Shown here piece by piece: positions 1 to 8,326 of a stretch of 64,000 nucleotides of DNA. The notes below the pieces were generated by a model. That model did not search any database, was not told the origin of the DNA, and saw only the letters and a program-made list of their open reading frames with translations. Position 1 is the first letter of the stretch; each line of letters opens with the position of its first letter. The DNA lies in NCBI GenBank assembly GCA_963716865.1, contig CAVQUF010000003.1, forward strand, positions 1 to 64,000, written 5' to 3'. The position numbers and the translations under genes are program-made. This stretch comes from AC-32 sp963716865 (GTDB lineage Bacteria; Actinomycetota; Thermoleophilia; Gaiellales; Gaiellaceae).

Positions 1-422
1 TGTCGGCCCTGTCGGGTCCAGCCGCTCCTGGTCGGTCGCAGCCGCTCCGGTCGGCCCAGGCGGCTCCCGCCGGCCCAGTGGCTCCCTTCGAGCCGGTCGC
101 TCCGGTCGCTCCGGGCGCCCCGGTCGCTCCGACGGCGCCCGTCGGACCCGCCGGCCCGGTTGCTTCCCTTCGGCCCGATCGGCCCCCGTGAGCCCCTGCG
201 CCCTCTCGGTCCCCGGGGGCCCACGAGGCCCTTTACCCCGCGGCTGCCCTCGAGCGACCTGATCGCCCGGCTCGTGAGCCGGTTCTTCGAAATCGAGTGC
301 GGCGTGATCTGCGAGCCCTTGGCGGACCCCGCGGCCGCGAACGACGTCCCGCCCAGCGCGACGAACAGCGCGAGCAGGCCCAGGTGGTGGAGCCGCAGGT
401 ACGCGGCGATCCCTCTCAGCAT
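1..422 (-). CDS. Collagen-like secreted protein, 3' part outside window, frame apparently broken
   Basis: The frame opens with ATG at 422 after a GGGGGG-rich ribosome site. It encodes a hydrophobic N-terminus (LGLLALFVALGG) ending in an Ala-rich cleavage region, so export is likely. A short linker follows, then Gly-X-Y triplets of collagen type (GPRGPRGRRGSRGPIGPKG). The triplets leave this frame near 158-167, continue in a second frame to about 65, and then move to a third. The original frame has no stop and stays open to the window edge. Real frameshift decay and sequencing or assembly error in a GC-rich repeat are both possible. Proteins with this N-terminus followed by collagen repeats are common in Thermoleophilia (recollection). 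Ligand and role are unknown. Confidence 0.55.
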   Translation of the reverse strand, partial: MLRGIAAYLRLHHLGLLALFVALGGTSFAAAGSAKGSQITPHSISKNRLTSRAIRSLEGSRGVKGLVGPRGPRGRRGSRGPIGPKGSNRAGGSDGRRRSDRGARSDRSDRLEGSHWAGGSRLGRPERLRPTRSGWTRQGR

Positions 423-524
423 GACGAGCCCCCCTTCAAGTTGACGGCATCCCCTTGGAGGTGGACACAGTGAAGCACTATTTCGGCTTCTCTTACAAGC
501 CCGCGCCGGAGCTACGATGAGTCC

Positions 525-1370
525 GTGAGCCAGCTCTACACGCCGCCCGAGCTCGAGCCGGAGCCGGAGCCGGACTTTCGCGAGTACGAGCCGATCCAGC
601 CGGAGCCCGGCTGGAAGAGCGTCGCGCGCAAGCTCTGGGCGCCGATTGCGGCGCTCGGCGCCTTCCTGGCGAAGTTCTGGTACCTGGCCGCAGCGCTCCT
701 CAAGTTCAAGGTCTTCACCGTCGCGGCGACGATGATCGTCTCGGTCGGCGCCTACGCGCTGCTCGGCGGCTGGTGGTTCGGCGTCGGTCTCGTGCTGCTG
801 ATCTTCGTGCACGAGATGGGCCACGTCCTCGAGCTGCGGCGCCAGGGCGTCCCGGCCTCGGCCCCTCTCTTCATCCCGTTCATGGGCGCCGTGGTCGGCA
901 TGAAGCAGATGCCGAAGAGCGCGTGGCACGAGGCGCAGGTCGCGCTGGCCGGGCCGATCCTGGGCTCGCTGGGCGCGCTCGCCGTCTGGGGCCTCGGCAT
1001 CTACTTCGACTCGAACTTCCTCAGGGCGCTCGCGTTCGTCGGCTTCCTGATCAACCTCTTCAACCTGCTGCCGATCGTCCCGCTCGACGGAGGCCGCGCC
1101 GTCGCCGCGCTCCACCCGCTCGTCTGGCTGCTCGGGCTGATCGGGCTCGTGGCGCTCGTCATCTACTCGCCAAACCCGATCCTCCTGATCGTGCTCGTGC
1201 TCGGCGCGAGCGAGCTCTGGAACCGCTGGCAGACCCGGAACCATCCCGAGCTGCAGGACTACTACCGCGTGAAGCCGTGGCAGCGCACCGTCGTCGCCGC
1301 GGTCTACCTGAGCCTCGCCGCGCTGCTCGTGCTCGGCATGGAGGCCACGCACGTGCCCCGCAACTTCTAG
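525..1370 (+). CDS. Site-2-protease-like M50 zinc metalloprotease
   Basis: An integral-membrane protein of 281 residues. The zinc motif HEMGH lies at residues 96-100 within a transmembrane segment. The second metal-ligand motif, LDGG with Asp188, follows LFNLLPIVP, as in the M50 family. About 45 polar, Pro/Glu-rich residues precede the first membrane helix, and the C-terminus carries two more hydrophobic segments. Family members cleave membrane-embedded substrates such as anti-sigma factors; no partner is visible here. The start is the GTG at 525. The stop overlaps the GTG start of the next gene by one base, so the two are probably co-translated. Confidence 0.85.
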   Translation: MSQLYTPPELEPEPEPDFREYEPIQPEPGWKSVARKLWAPIAALGAFLAKFWYLAAALLKFKVFTVAATMIVSVGAYALLGGWWFGVGLVLLIFVHEMGHVLELRRQGVPASAPLFIPFMGAVVGMKQMPKSAWHEAQVALAGPILGSLGALAVWGLGIYFDSNFLRALAFVGFLINLFNLLPIVPLDGGRAVAALHPLVWLLGLIGLVALVIYSPNPILLIVLVLGASELWNRWQTRNHPELQDYYRVKPWQRTVVAAVYLSLAALLVLGMEATHVPRNF

Positions 1371-2068
1371 TGGAAGACCGCCGGCTCCTCTCGCGCCAGG
1401 ACGGCGACCTCGCGGGCCACGTCAAGCGGATCGCGGAGGAGTTCCTCGAGGGGTTCATCGCCGTCGAGCGGATCGGGCGGCCGGCGATCACGGTCTTCGG
1501 CTCGGCCCGGGTGGAGGAGGGCAATCCCGTGTACGAGGAGGCGCGCGAGGTGGGCAGGCGGCTCGTGGGCGCCGGCTTCGCAGTCGTCACCGGGGGCGGG
1601 CCGGGCGTGATGGAGGCGGCGAACCGGGGCGCGCAGGAGGGCGGCGGGATCTCGGTCGGCTTCAACATCGAGCTCCCGCACGAGCAGCACGAGAACCCGT
1701 ACCTCGACATCTCCATGACGTTCGACCACTTCTACGCGCGCAAGACGATGTTCGTGAAGGCCGCCGAGGGTTTCGTCATCTTCCCCGGCGGTTTCGGGAC
1801 GCTCGACGAGCTCTTCGAGTCGCTGACGCTGATCCAGACGGGCAAGGTGCTCCACTTCCCGGTCGTCCTCTTCGGCAGCGATTACTGGCGGCCGCTCCTC
1901 GACTGGATCGAGCAGCGGCTGCTCGTGGACGGAATGGTGTCGCCCGAGGACGTGGCGCTGATGCGCGTCACCGACGACCCGGGCGAGGCCGTGGCCACGG
2001 TCGTCGACTGCTACGAGCGGCGGTGCGCCCGGGTGCCGGCGGAGCGCGCGAAGGCCGACGGCCGGTAG
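1370..2068 (+). CDS. LOG family protein (TIGR00730-type Rossmann nucleotide hydrolase)
   Basis: A protein of 232 residues beginning at GTG 1370, which overlaps the stop of the M50 gene. It has the two family signatures: GGGPGVMEA at about residue 75, and PGGFGTLDE at about 139, which binds phosphoribose and supplies catalytic Arg/Glu residues. Family members release a base from nucleoside 5'-monophosphates; plant and actinobacterial members are cytokinin riboside 5'-monophosphate phosphoribohydrolases. They were once annotated as lysine decarboxylases. The true substrate here is unknown. The last 58 bases overlap the end of the convergent secreted-protein gene. Confidence 0.85.
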   Translation: MEDRRLLSRQDGDLAGHVKRIAEEFLEGFIAVERIGRPAITVFGSARVEEGNPVYEEAREVGRRLVGAGFAVVTGGGPGVMEAANRGAQEGGGISVGFNIELPHEQHENPYLDISMTFDHFYARKTMFVKAAEGFVIFPGGFGTLDELFESLTLIQTGKVLHFPVVLFGSDYWRPLLDWIEQRLLVDGMVSPEDVALMRVTDDPGEAVATVVDCYERRCARVPAERAKADGR

Positions 2069-2904
2069 GCCGCCGCCGACCCGGTCGCGGAGGAGACCGT
2101 GATCGGGGCGCTCTCGATCGTGAGGCCGCCCGAGTCGGTCGCCGTGATCCGCCGCATGCCGGCCGTGCGGAGGATCACGCCGGTGAAGATGTGCTGCGCG
2201 GCGTCGGTCTGCACGAACGTGTACGCCCCGGGAAGCGTGGCGTGCGAATCTGTGCTCGAGAGCGAGACGGTCCTCCCCGCGTAGGGGTAGGCGTTGTTGC
2301 CGTACTGGTCCACGCCCCGCACGGTCACGCTGAACGGGACGCCGATGGTCGCGACGCTCGTCACGCCGATGAAGAGCGCGGTGGGAGCCGCGCCGCGGAC
2401 GCGGACGATCGGCTGCTTCCTTCGCCCCAGCGGCCGCGACTTCGCCTTTCGACCGCCGGCGGTCGAGCGCGTCCGCGCGAGGAAGATGTAGCCGTCCGCG
2501 GAGATCGTGGGCGCGGTGGCCTTCCGGTAGAGGAGCTGGTAGCTCTTGCGTCGGCCGCAGGAGGTCGCGATCGTGATCCGCCGCGCCTTGATCGAGGAGA
2601 TCCTCGTCGAGCGCCCGCACGTGCCGCGCCTGAGCTCGACGTGGCCCGGCGCCGTTGACCTGGCGCGCTGCGGAAACGTCCAGCCGCGCGGAACGTCCAC
2701 GGTCGTCACGCCCCTGAGCGGCGACGAGTCGGCAATGAAGGTGAACGTGAGCTCGCCGACGGTCGAGCCCGCGCTGACGATCGTCGGCGAGACGCTCATC
2801 CTCCCGATCCCGTTCGGCGAGGTCGCCCCGTGGGCGCCTGGAAGCGCGAGCACGCCCAGCAGGGCGGCGAGCGCGGGCGTGAGTGCTCGTGTCCTTCGTC
2901 CCAT
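2011..2904 (-). CDS. Secreted protein with Ig-like domain, function unknown
   Basis: A 297-residue product with a clear signal peptide (basic start, Leu/Ala core, ALPGAHGA cleavage region). The first half is beta-rich with paired Cys and many Arg. The second half, from about residue 180 (VRGVDQYGNNA onward), looks like a bacterial Ig-like invasin-type domain that ends in SAPITV. The C-terminal 25 residues are basic and low in complexity and are encoded opposite the end of the LOG gene. The gene follows the carboxypeptidase by 9 bases on the same strand and is probably co-transcribed, suggesting a cell-surface role. No enzyme motif is visible. Confidence 0.7.
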   Translation of the reverse strand: MGRRTRALTPALAALLGVLALPGAHGATSPNGIGRMSVSPTIVSAGSTVGELTFTFIADSSPLRGVTTVDVPRGWTFPQRARSTAPGHVELRRGTCGRSTRISSIKARRITIATSCGRRKSYQLLYRKATAPTISADGYIFLARTRSTAGGRKAKSRPLGRRKQPIVRVRGAAPTALFIGVTSVATIGVPFSVTVRGVDQYGNNAYPYAGRTVSLSSTDSHATLPGAYTFVQTDAAQHIFTGVILRTAGMRRITATDSGGLTIESAPITVSSATGSAAAYRPSAFARSAGTRAHRRS

Positions 2905-2913
2905 ACCGACCCC

Positions 2914-3882
2914 TCAGCGCGGGAGCGCGAAACCGAAGTTAAGCAGCCGGGGCGCGTCGTGGTAGGGGTCGGTCGAGTGCAGGACGACCGCGATCAGGCC
3001 GCGGTTGCCTCGGCGCGCGGAGGCCACGAGGCAGTGGCCGGCAAGCGTCGTCCAGCCGGTCTTGACCCCGTTGGCGCCTCGATAGGAGCCGAGAAGCTGG
3101 TTCTTGTTCACGTAGACCTTGCCGTAGGTCGGGGCCGCCCAGGGAATCCGCGCGATCTTTGTGGCGACGACCGCGCGGAAGCGCGGGTCCCGCATCGCGT
3201 AGCGGGCGAGCGCGGCGAGGTCCCAGGCGCTCGAGTAGTTGCCCCTGTCCACCACGCCGCTGACGGAGGTGAAGCGCGAGTCGCCCAGGCCGAGCTCGCG
3301 GGCCTTCTCGTTCATGAGCTTGACGAATGCGCGGCGCGAGCCCGCGGTGGCGTCCGCGAGCGTGAGCGCGTCGTCGTTCCCGGAGAAGATGAGCAGGCCG
3401 TCGAGGAGCTTCCAGACCGCGACGTGCTCTCCGGCACGAAGGCCCTCGCGCACGAGCGGCATCCGTGCCGCGGCTGCCGGGACATTCACGGTGCGATGGA
3501 GCGGCAGCCGCTCGAGCACGAGCGTCGCGGTCATGATCTTCGTCGTCGAGGCGATCGGCAGCCTTGCGTGCGGCCGCTTCTCCCAGAGGACGGCGCCGGT
3601 GTCGGCGTCGACGAGGATCGCTGTCCGGGCGGTCACGGCCGGGAAGCCCTGTCGCGGAGGCGCCGGCGCGGAGAGGAGCCGGATGGGCTGCGGCGCCGCG
3701 GCGTGGTGCGCGGCGGCCGGGCTCGGGGCGGCTGCAGCGGCGGGAGCCGCGTGGCCGTGGAAGTGCCGGACGGCGAGGAACGCGGCGGCCGCGCAGGCCA
3801 CGAGGGCGGCAACGAGCACGAACAGGCGCCGGCGCCGGGGCCGCCGGCGCCGCTGAACCGGCGTGAGCACGCGATAGTGCAC
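2914..3882 (-). CDS. D-alanyl-D-alanine carboxypeptidase (PBP5/DacA-type, S11)
   Basis: A penicillin-binding serine peptidase of 322 residues that trims peptidoglycan stem peptides outside the membrane. An Arg-rich N-terminus and one transmembrane helix (about residues 20-38) anchor it, followed by an Ala/Pro linker. All three active-site motifs are present: SxxK as S112-T-T-K115, SGN at 167-169 and KTG at 274-276. The C-terminal membrane-anchoring domain of classical PBP5 is absent, so this is a short actinobacterial type. The start codon is GTG at 3882. It is divergent from selA across 41 bases, with a TTAGACT -10-like element in the gap. Confidence 0.9.
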   Translation of the reverse strand: MHYRVLTPVQRRRRPRRRRLFVLVAALVACAAAAFLAVRHFHGHAAPAAAAAPSPAAAHHAAAPQPIRLLSAPAPPRQGFPAVTARTAILVDADTGAVLWEKRPHARLPIASTTKIMTATLVLERLPLHRTVNVPAAAARMPLVREGLRAGEHVAVWKLLDGLLIFSGNDDALTLADATAGSRRAFVKLMNEKARELGLGDSRFTSVSGVVDRGNYSSAWDLAALARYAMRDPRFRAVVATKIARIPWAAPTYGKVYVNKNQLLGSYRGANGVKTGWTTLAGHCLVASARRGNRGLIAVVLHSTDPYHDAPRLLNFGFALPR

Positions 3883-3923
3883 CGGCGAACGAGTGTACTT
3901 CCGCCCCGACTTAGACTGAGCGA

Positions 3924-5237
3924 ATGCGCCTTCGCGACCTCCCGTCGGTGGACGAGCTCGCCCGGGACGAGCGCCTGGCCGCGGAGCCGCCCGCTCTCGC
4001 GGTCGAAGCGGCCCGAAGTGCCCTCGCGCGCGCGCGTGAAGAGATTGAGGCCGGTCACGACCCGGGCGACCTCGGCGAGCGCGCGCTCGCGGAGCTCGCC
4101 TCGGCCCGCGCGCCGAGCCTGCGGCGCGCGCTGAACGCGACCGGCGTGATCGTGCACACCAACCTGGGGCGGGCGCCGCTCCCGGAGGCCGCGCTCGAGC
4201 GGGCGCTCGAGGTCGGTCGCGGCTATTCGAACCTGGAGTACGACCTGGCGGCGGGCGGGCGCGGCTCGCGCCAGGACCACGTCGCGGCGATCCTCCGCCG
4301 GCTGACCGGCGCCGAGGCCGCGCTCGTCGTGAACAACAACGCGGCCGCGGTGATGCTCGCTCTGGCGGCCCTCGCCGAGGGCCGGGACGTGCTGGTCTCG
4401 CGGGGCGAGCTGATCGAGATCGGCGACGGCTTCCGGATCCCCGACGTGCTCGCGCGCTCCGGGGCCCGTCTGCGCGAGGTCGGCACGACGAACCGGACGC
4501 GGGCCGCCGACTACGAGCGAGCGATCGGCTCCGAGACTGCGCTCATCCTCCGCGTCCACCAGTCCAACTTCCGCGTCGTCGGCTTCACCGAGCGTCCGTC
4601 CCTGCAGGAGCTCGCGGGCGTGGCGCGCAGGCACGGCCTGCCGCTCGTGGACGACCTCGGCTCCGGGGCGCTCTTCCTTAGTAACAGTCTGTTACTAAGT
4701 GACGAGCCCACCGCGCGTGAGAGCCTCGCCGCAGACGCCGACCTCGTCTGCTTCTCGGGCGACAAGCTGCTCGGCGGCCCGCAGGCCGGAATCGTGGTCG
4801 GGAGCGCGGAGCCGATTGAGAAGCTGCGCCGCCATCCGCTCCAGCGAGCGCTGCGCGCGGACAAGCTCACGCTCGCGGCGCTCGAGGGGACGCTCGGCCT
4901 CTACCTCGACCCCGAGCGAGCCGCACGAGAGGTGCCGGTGCTGCGGATGCTGCACGAGCCGGCCGAGGCGGTCCGCGCCCGCGCGGAGCGGCTGGCAGAG
5001 GCAACCGGCGGAGACGTCGAGGAGACCGTCGGACGGGTCGGCGGCGGAGCGCTGCCGCTGGCCGAGCTGCCGAGCTTCGCCTGCGCGGTCGAGGAGGAGC
5101 TGGCGCCTCGCCTGCGCGAGACCGACCCGCCGGTGATCGGCGTCATCCGCGACGGCCGCCTGTTGCTCGACTGCCGCACCCTCACCGACGCCGAAGCCGC
5201 CGAGGTCGCGGCCGCCGTGTCCGCCGCCCGAGGATGA
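3924..5237 (+). CDS. selA: L-seryl-tRNA(Sec) selenium transferase SelA
   Basis: A PLP enzyme that converts Ser-tRNA(Sec) to selenocysteinyl-tRNA using selenophosphate. Its 437 residues are near the family norm. The PLP lysine is K281 in FSGDKLLGGPQAG; DDLGSGA and GTTNRT motifs are also present. Residues 252-259 (LSNSLLLS) are encoded by a 23-base perfect AT-rich palindrome at 4677-4699 that uses AGT, TTA and CTA codons, foreign to this gene. It lies between the conserved DDLGSGA and ARES segments and keeps the frame and normal length. The gene is first in an operon with a methyltransferase (ATGA overlap) and selB, and selC lies 5.3 kb downstream. Confidence 0.97.
   Translation: MRLRDLPSVDELARDERLAAEPPALAVEAARSALARAREEIEAGHDPGDLGERALAELASARAPSLRRALNATGVIVHTNLGRAPLPEAALERALEVGRGYSNLEYDLAAGGRGSRQDHVAAILRRLTGAEAALVVNNNAAAVMLALAALAEGRDVLVSRGELIEIGDGFRIPDVLARSGARLREVGTTNRTRAADYERAIGSETALILRVHQSNFRVVGFTERPSLQELAGVARRHGLPLVDDLGSGALFLSNSLLLSDEPTARESLAADADLVCFSGDKLLGGPQAGIVVGSAEPIEKLRRHPLQRALRADKLTLAALEGTLGLYLDPERAAREVPVLRMLHEPAEAVRARAERLAEATGGDVEETVGRVGGGALPLAELPSFACAVEEELAPRLRETDPPVIGVIRDGRLLLDCRTLTDAEAAEVAAAVSAARG
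4677..4699. repeat. Perfect AT-rich palindrome inside selA
   Basis: Arms CTTAGTAACAG and CTGTTACTAAG, 11 bases each, flank a single central T. The composition (about 35 percent GC) contrasts sharply with the roughly 70 percent GC surroundings. The same core, AGTAACAG-N-CTGTTACT, recurs at 37272-37288. It is read in frame as LSNSLLLS. It could be an operator-like binding site, or a small dispersed palindromic element that landed in or replaced a surface loop of SelA. Confidence 0.9.
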
Positions 5238-6187
5238 GCGAGCTCTCGCCCGAGGAGCGGGTCTGGAATCTCGTCAGCGGCGCGCTCGGGACGCGGGCGC
5301 TCGCGATCGTCAGCGAGCTCGGCGTCGCCGACGTGCTCGCGGACGGGCCGCGGCCCGTGGCCGAGATCGCGCAGGAGACCGGCGCCGACGCGGACACGCT
5401 GCACCGGCTGCTGCGCGCGCTGGCGAGCGAGGGCGTCTTCGCGGAGCGCGAGCCCGGCGTCTTCGCCAACACCGAGGCGTCGGAGCTGATCCGCCGCGGC
5501 GGCGGCTGGGACGACTTCGCGCACCTCTTCGGCGACGTCTGGTACCGCACGATGGGCGAGCTCGGCGCCACGGGCGAGCCGTCGTTCCCGCAGCTCTTCG
5601 GAACCGACTTCTGGTCGTGGCTGGCGGCTCGCCCAGACGAGCGGGCGGCGTTCGACCGCGCGATGGAGCAGGGCAAGGAGCGCCGGGTCGAACGGTTCGA
5701 CGGCGTCGACTGGCGCGGAGACGAGACGGTCGTCGACGTCGGCGGCGGGAACGGATCGCTTCTCGTCGAGCTGCTGCGGCGCCAGCCCGGGCTGCGTGGC
5801 ATCGTCTTCGACCTGCCCGAGACCGTCCGGGGCGAGGAGGCGCTGGGCGACCGGATCGAGTTCGTCGAGGGCGACTTCTTCGAGAGCGTGCCCGAGGGCG
5901 ACGTCTACGTCCTCTCGGGAATCCTCCACGACTGGAACGACGAGCGTGCGGCCGCGATCCTGCGCTCGATCCACGCCGCGGCGCCGGCGGGCGCGCGGGT
6001 CCTGATCGTCGACGGCGTGGTCCTTGCGGGGAACGAGCCGGACGGTCAGAAGTGGCTGGACCTGTTGATGCTCGCGCTCCTCGACGGGCGCGAGCGCAAC
6101 GACGCACAGTGGCGCAGCCTCCTCGAAGCCGGCGGCCTCGAGCCCGTGAGCGTCGAGGACGGCCTGATCCAAGCGCGATGCCGCTGA
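5234..6187 (+). CDS. SAM-dependent O-methyltransferase (Methyltransf_2 type) between selA and selB
   Basis: A protein of 317 residues with the two-domain build of small-molecule O-methyltransferases. The N-terminal winged-helix dimerisation domain is recognised by ALAIVSELGVADVL and TLHRLLRALASEGVF. The Rossmann SAM domain has DVGGGNG at about residues 168-174, and the LSGILHDWND segment holds the usual catalytic-His region. Close homologues act on aromatic hydroxyl groups; the substrate here is unknown. ATGA overlap with selA and a 10-base overlap with selB mean it is made with the selenocysteine factors. That linkage is unusual: the known pathway has no such methyltransferase, so it may be a passenger or may have a selenium-linked role. 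Confidence 0.85.
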   Translation: MSELSPEERVWNLVSGALGTRALAIVSELGVADVLADGPRPVAEIAQETGADADTLHRLLRALASEGVFAEREPGVFANTEASELIRRGGGWDDFAHLFGDVWYRTMGELGATGEPSFPQLFGTDFWSWLAARPDERAAFDRAMEQGKERRVERFDGVDWRGDETVVDVGGGNGSLLVELLRRQPGLRGIVFDLPETVRGEEALGDRIEFVEGDFFESVPEGDVYVLSGILHDWNDERAAAILRSIHAAAPAGARVLIVDGVVLAGNEPDGQKWLDLLMLALLDGRERNDAQWRSLLEAGGLEPVSVEDGLIQARCR

Positions 6188-7884
6188 CCGTCGGGACCGC
6201 TGGCCACATCGACCACGGCAAGACGTGGCTCGTGCGGGCGTTGACCGGGAAGGACACAGACCGGCTGCCCGAGGAGCAGGAGCGCGGGATCTCGATCGAG
6301 CTCGGGTACGCACCGCTGGAGCTGCCGGGCGGCGAGCGCCTCTCGCTTGTCGACGTCCCCGGCCACGAGCGCTTTGTCAGAACGATGGTCGCAGGCGCGA
6401 CCGGGATCGACCTCTTCCTGCTCGTGATCGACGCGGGCGAGGGGGCCCGACCGCAGACGCACGAGCACCTCGCGATCCTGCGCCTACTCGGGGTCGACCG
6501 CGGCGTGGTCGCGGTGACGAAGGCGGACACGGTGGACGAGGAGACGCTCGAGCTCGCGCTCGCGGAGGCGCAGGAGCTCGTGCCCGAGGCAGAGGTCGTC
6601 GCGGTCAGCGCCAAGACCGGCGCCGGGCTCGACGAGCTGCGCGCGGCGCTCGGGCGGTGCGCGCAGGGTCTGGCGCACGAGCGCCCGGGCGGGGCGACCA
6701 GGCTCTACATCGACCGCGCGTTCAGCCTGACCGGCGTCGGCACTGTCGTCACGGGCACGCTCTGGTCGGGCTCGGTCGGGGCGGGCGACATGCTGCGTGT
6801 CGAGCCGTCCGGCCTGAAGACGCGGGCGCGGAGCGTGCAGGTCCACGACGTGGACGTGCTGCGGGCCGAGGCGGGCCAGCGCGTCGCGGTCAACCTCCCG
6901 GGAGTCGAGCGCACCCGGCTGCGCCGGGGCGACGTTCTCGTCGAGCCCGGCCACTACCCGGTGAGCTGGCGGCTCGACATCGCACTCGAGGAGCTGGAGC
7001 CGGTCCCGGCCGCGGTCACGGCACACCTCGGGACGAGCGACGTGCCTGCCCGGCTCGTCCGCGAAGGCCGGTTCGCGCAGCTGCGGCTGCGGGCGCCGGT
7101 GGTCGCGGCGCGCGGCGACCGCGTCGTGCTGAGGACGGAGACGACGGTCGGCGGCGGGACGATCCTCGACCCGGCGCCGCCGCGCGGGCTCGACCCGGAG
7201 CGCCTGGAGCTCCTGGAGAGCGGCGAGCCCGAGGCGATCGTGCGGGCGCTCGTCCGCGAGCCGGTCACGGCCGCGAGCCTGCAGGCCCGCGGCCTCCTCG
7301 CTCCGGTCGAGCTCGCTCGAGGCCTCGCTGCGCTCCAGCAGGCAGGCGACTGGTTCTTCGCACCCGAGTGGCTCGAGGAGCTGCGCGCCTCGGTGCTCGA
7401 GCGGTTGGCCCGGCGCGCGCAGGAGTCGCCCCTGGACCCCGGGCTCCCGCTCGCGGAGCTGCTGCCGCCCGAGCCCTGGGCACAGGCGGTGGCGCCGCTC
7501 CTCGAGGTCGAGCGCCGCGACGGGAAGGCGTTCCTGCCCGGCGCCGCCCCGCAGCTCGGGGAGAAGGCCGCCGCGGCCGCCGAGGTCGAGGCACAGCTGG
7601 CCGCCGGCGACCTCGTCCGCCTCGACGACCGGGAGCTCGCCGCATACCTCGAGAGCGAAGGGCGGCTGAAGCGCGTCGGCGACGGGTTGGCCGTCTCGAC
7701 CGAGCTCTACGAGCGCGGGCGCGAGGCGCTCTACTCGCTCTCCCCGATCACGATCGCGAGCTTCCGCGATGCACTGGGGATCGGCCGGCGGGCAGCCCAG
7801 CTGCTCCTCGAGCGCTTCGACGCCGACGGCCTCACCCGGCGGGTCGGCGACGAACGGGTCCTGCGGCGCGCCGCCGCGCGCTGA
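6178..7884 (+). CDS. selB: Selenocysteine-specific elongation factor SelB
   Basis: The GTPase that carries Sec-tRNA(Sec) to the ribosome at UGA codons marked by a SECIS hairpin. The ATG at 6178 gives 568 residues (E. coli about 614). GTPase motifs are G1 GHIDHGKT (9-16), G3 DVPGH (59-63), G4 TKAD (114-117) and G5 SAKTG. Beta-barrel domains II and III follow, and the last roughly 200 residues form the SelB winged-helix repeats that bind mRNA (the final one around SPITIASFRDALGIGRR). The start overlaps the methyltransferase stop by 10 bases. A structured repeat follows directly at 7920-7994. Confidence 0.97.
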   Translation: MPLTVGTAGHIDHGKTWLVRALTGKDTDRLPEEQERGISIELGYAPLELPGGERLSLVDVPGHERFVRTMVAGATGIDLFLLVIDAGEGARPQTHEHLAILRLLGVDRGVVAVTKADTVDEETLELALAEAQELVPEAEVVAVSAKTGAGLDELRAALGRCAQGLAHERPGGATRLYIDRAFSLTGVGTVVTGTLWSGSVGAGDMLRVEPSGLKTRARSVQVHDVDVLRAEAGQRVAVNLPGVERTRLRRGDVLVEPGHYPVSWRLDIALEELEPVPAAVTAHLGTSDVPARLVREGRFAQLRLRAPVVAARGDRVVLRTETTVGGGTILDPAPPRGLDPERLELLESGEPEAIVRALVREPVTAASLQARGLLAPVELARGLAALQQAGDWFFAPEWLEELRASVLERLARRAQESPLDPGLPLAELLPPEPWAQAVAPLLEVERRDGKAFLPGAAPQLGEKAAAAAEVEAQLAAGDLVRLDDRELAAYLESEGRLKRVGDGLAVSTELYERGREALYSLSPITIASFRDALGIGRRAAQLLLERFDADGLTRRVGDERVLRRAAAR

Positions 7885-7919
7885 GGTCTGAAGACGGATT
7901 CGACATGAGAACCATCGGT

Positions 7920-7994
7920 TCGACCGGTCTTTTCAGACGGACACGCGAGCTAAGCTCGCGCGTCCTGAAGTCGGCATCGCAAGCGACGCCTTAG
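7920..7994 (+). repeat. Structured intergenic repeat, copy A
   Basis: A 75-base element downstream of selB, 80 percent identical and gap-free against copy B at 41221-41295. It contains the self-complementary GACCGGTC (7922-7929), a long imperfect hairpin centred on GCGAGC-TAA-GCTCGC (7945-7959, extending outward to GGAC/GTCC) and a third hairpin, GGCATCG-CAAG-CGACGCC (7973-7990). Two base pairs change compensatorily between A and B. Its last bases hold the stop codon of the broken VOC gene on the other strand. Function is unknown. Confidence 0.75.
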
Positions 7995-8313
7995 TCGGGC
8001 GGCCCGCAGCCGACCTCGACCCGGAACCCGTCCGGATCGAAGACGAACAGCTCGTAATAGCCCGGAGGTCGCCGACGTAAAAGGCAATGTGCTCGACGCC
8101 GACCTCGTAGTGGCGGTGCTCGCCGCCGTCCGGCCGGAGCCCGAGGAGCTGGTCGCCGTGGCACAGGTAGACGACCTCCTCGGTCCCCCGGTAGCTCTGG
8201 TAGCGGCTGTCCTCCTCCAGGCCGAGTGGCCCGAGCAGCTCGCGGTAGAACGCGAGCGACCGCGCGACGTCCGTCACGGCCAGGTCTATGTGGTGAATCC
8301 CGCGTGCCGGCAT
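7991..8313 (-). pseudogene. Broken glyoxalase/VOC family protein
   Basis: Starts at ATG 8313 behind a good ribosome site (GAGAGGAGC) with a normal VOC beginning: IHHIDLAVTD, the first metal-binding His region, then LAFYRELLGPLG. The frame is lost near 8055-8075. After HIAFYVGDL the sequence jumps to the expected C-terminal segment (GYYELFVFDPDGFRVEVGC) in another frame, ending at TAA 7991. About 20-30 residues of the usual inter-motif segment are missing, so this is a deletion plus frameshift rather than a single base error. It sits 13 bases downstream of the MBL gene, probably in the same operon. Confidence 0.7.
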
Positions 8314-8326
8314 TGCCTGCTCCTCT

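Noticed and set aside
4677..4699. Palindrome in selA as a transcription terminator
   Set aside because: It lies in the middle of the coding region of an intact SelA, where a terminator would prevent expression; no T run follows.
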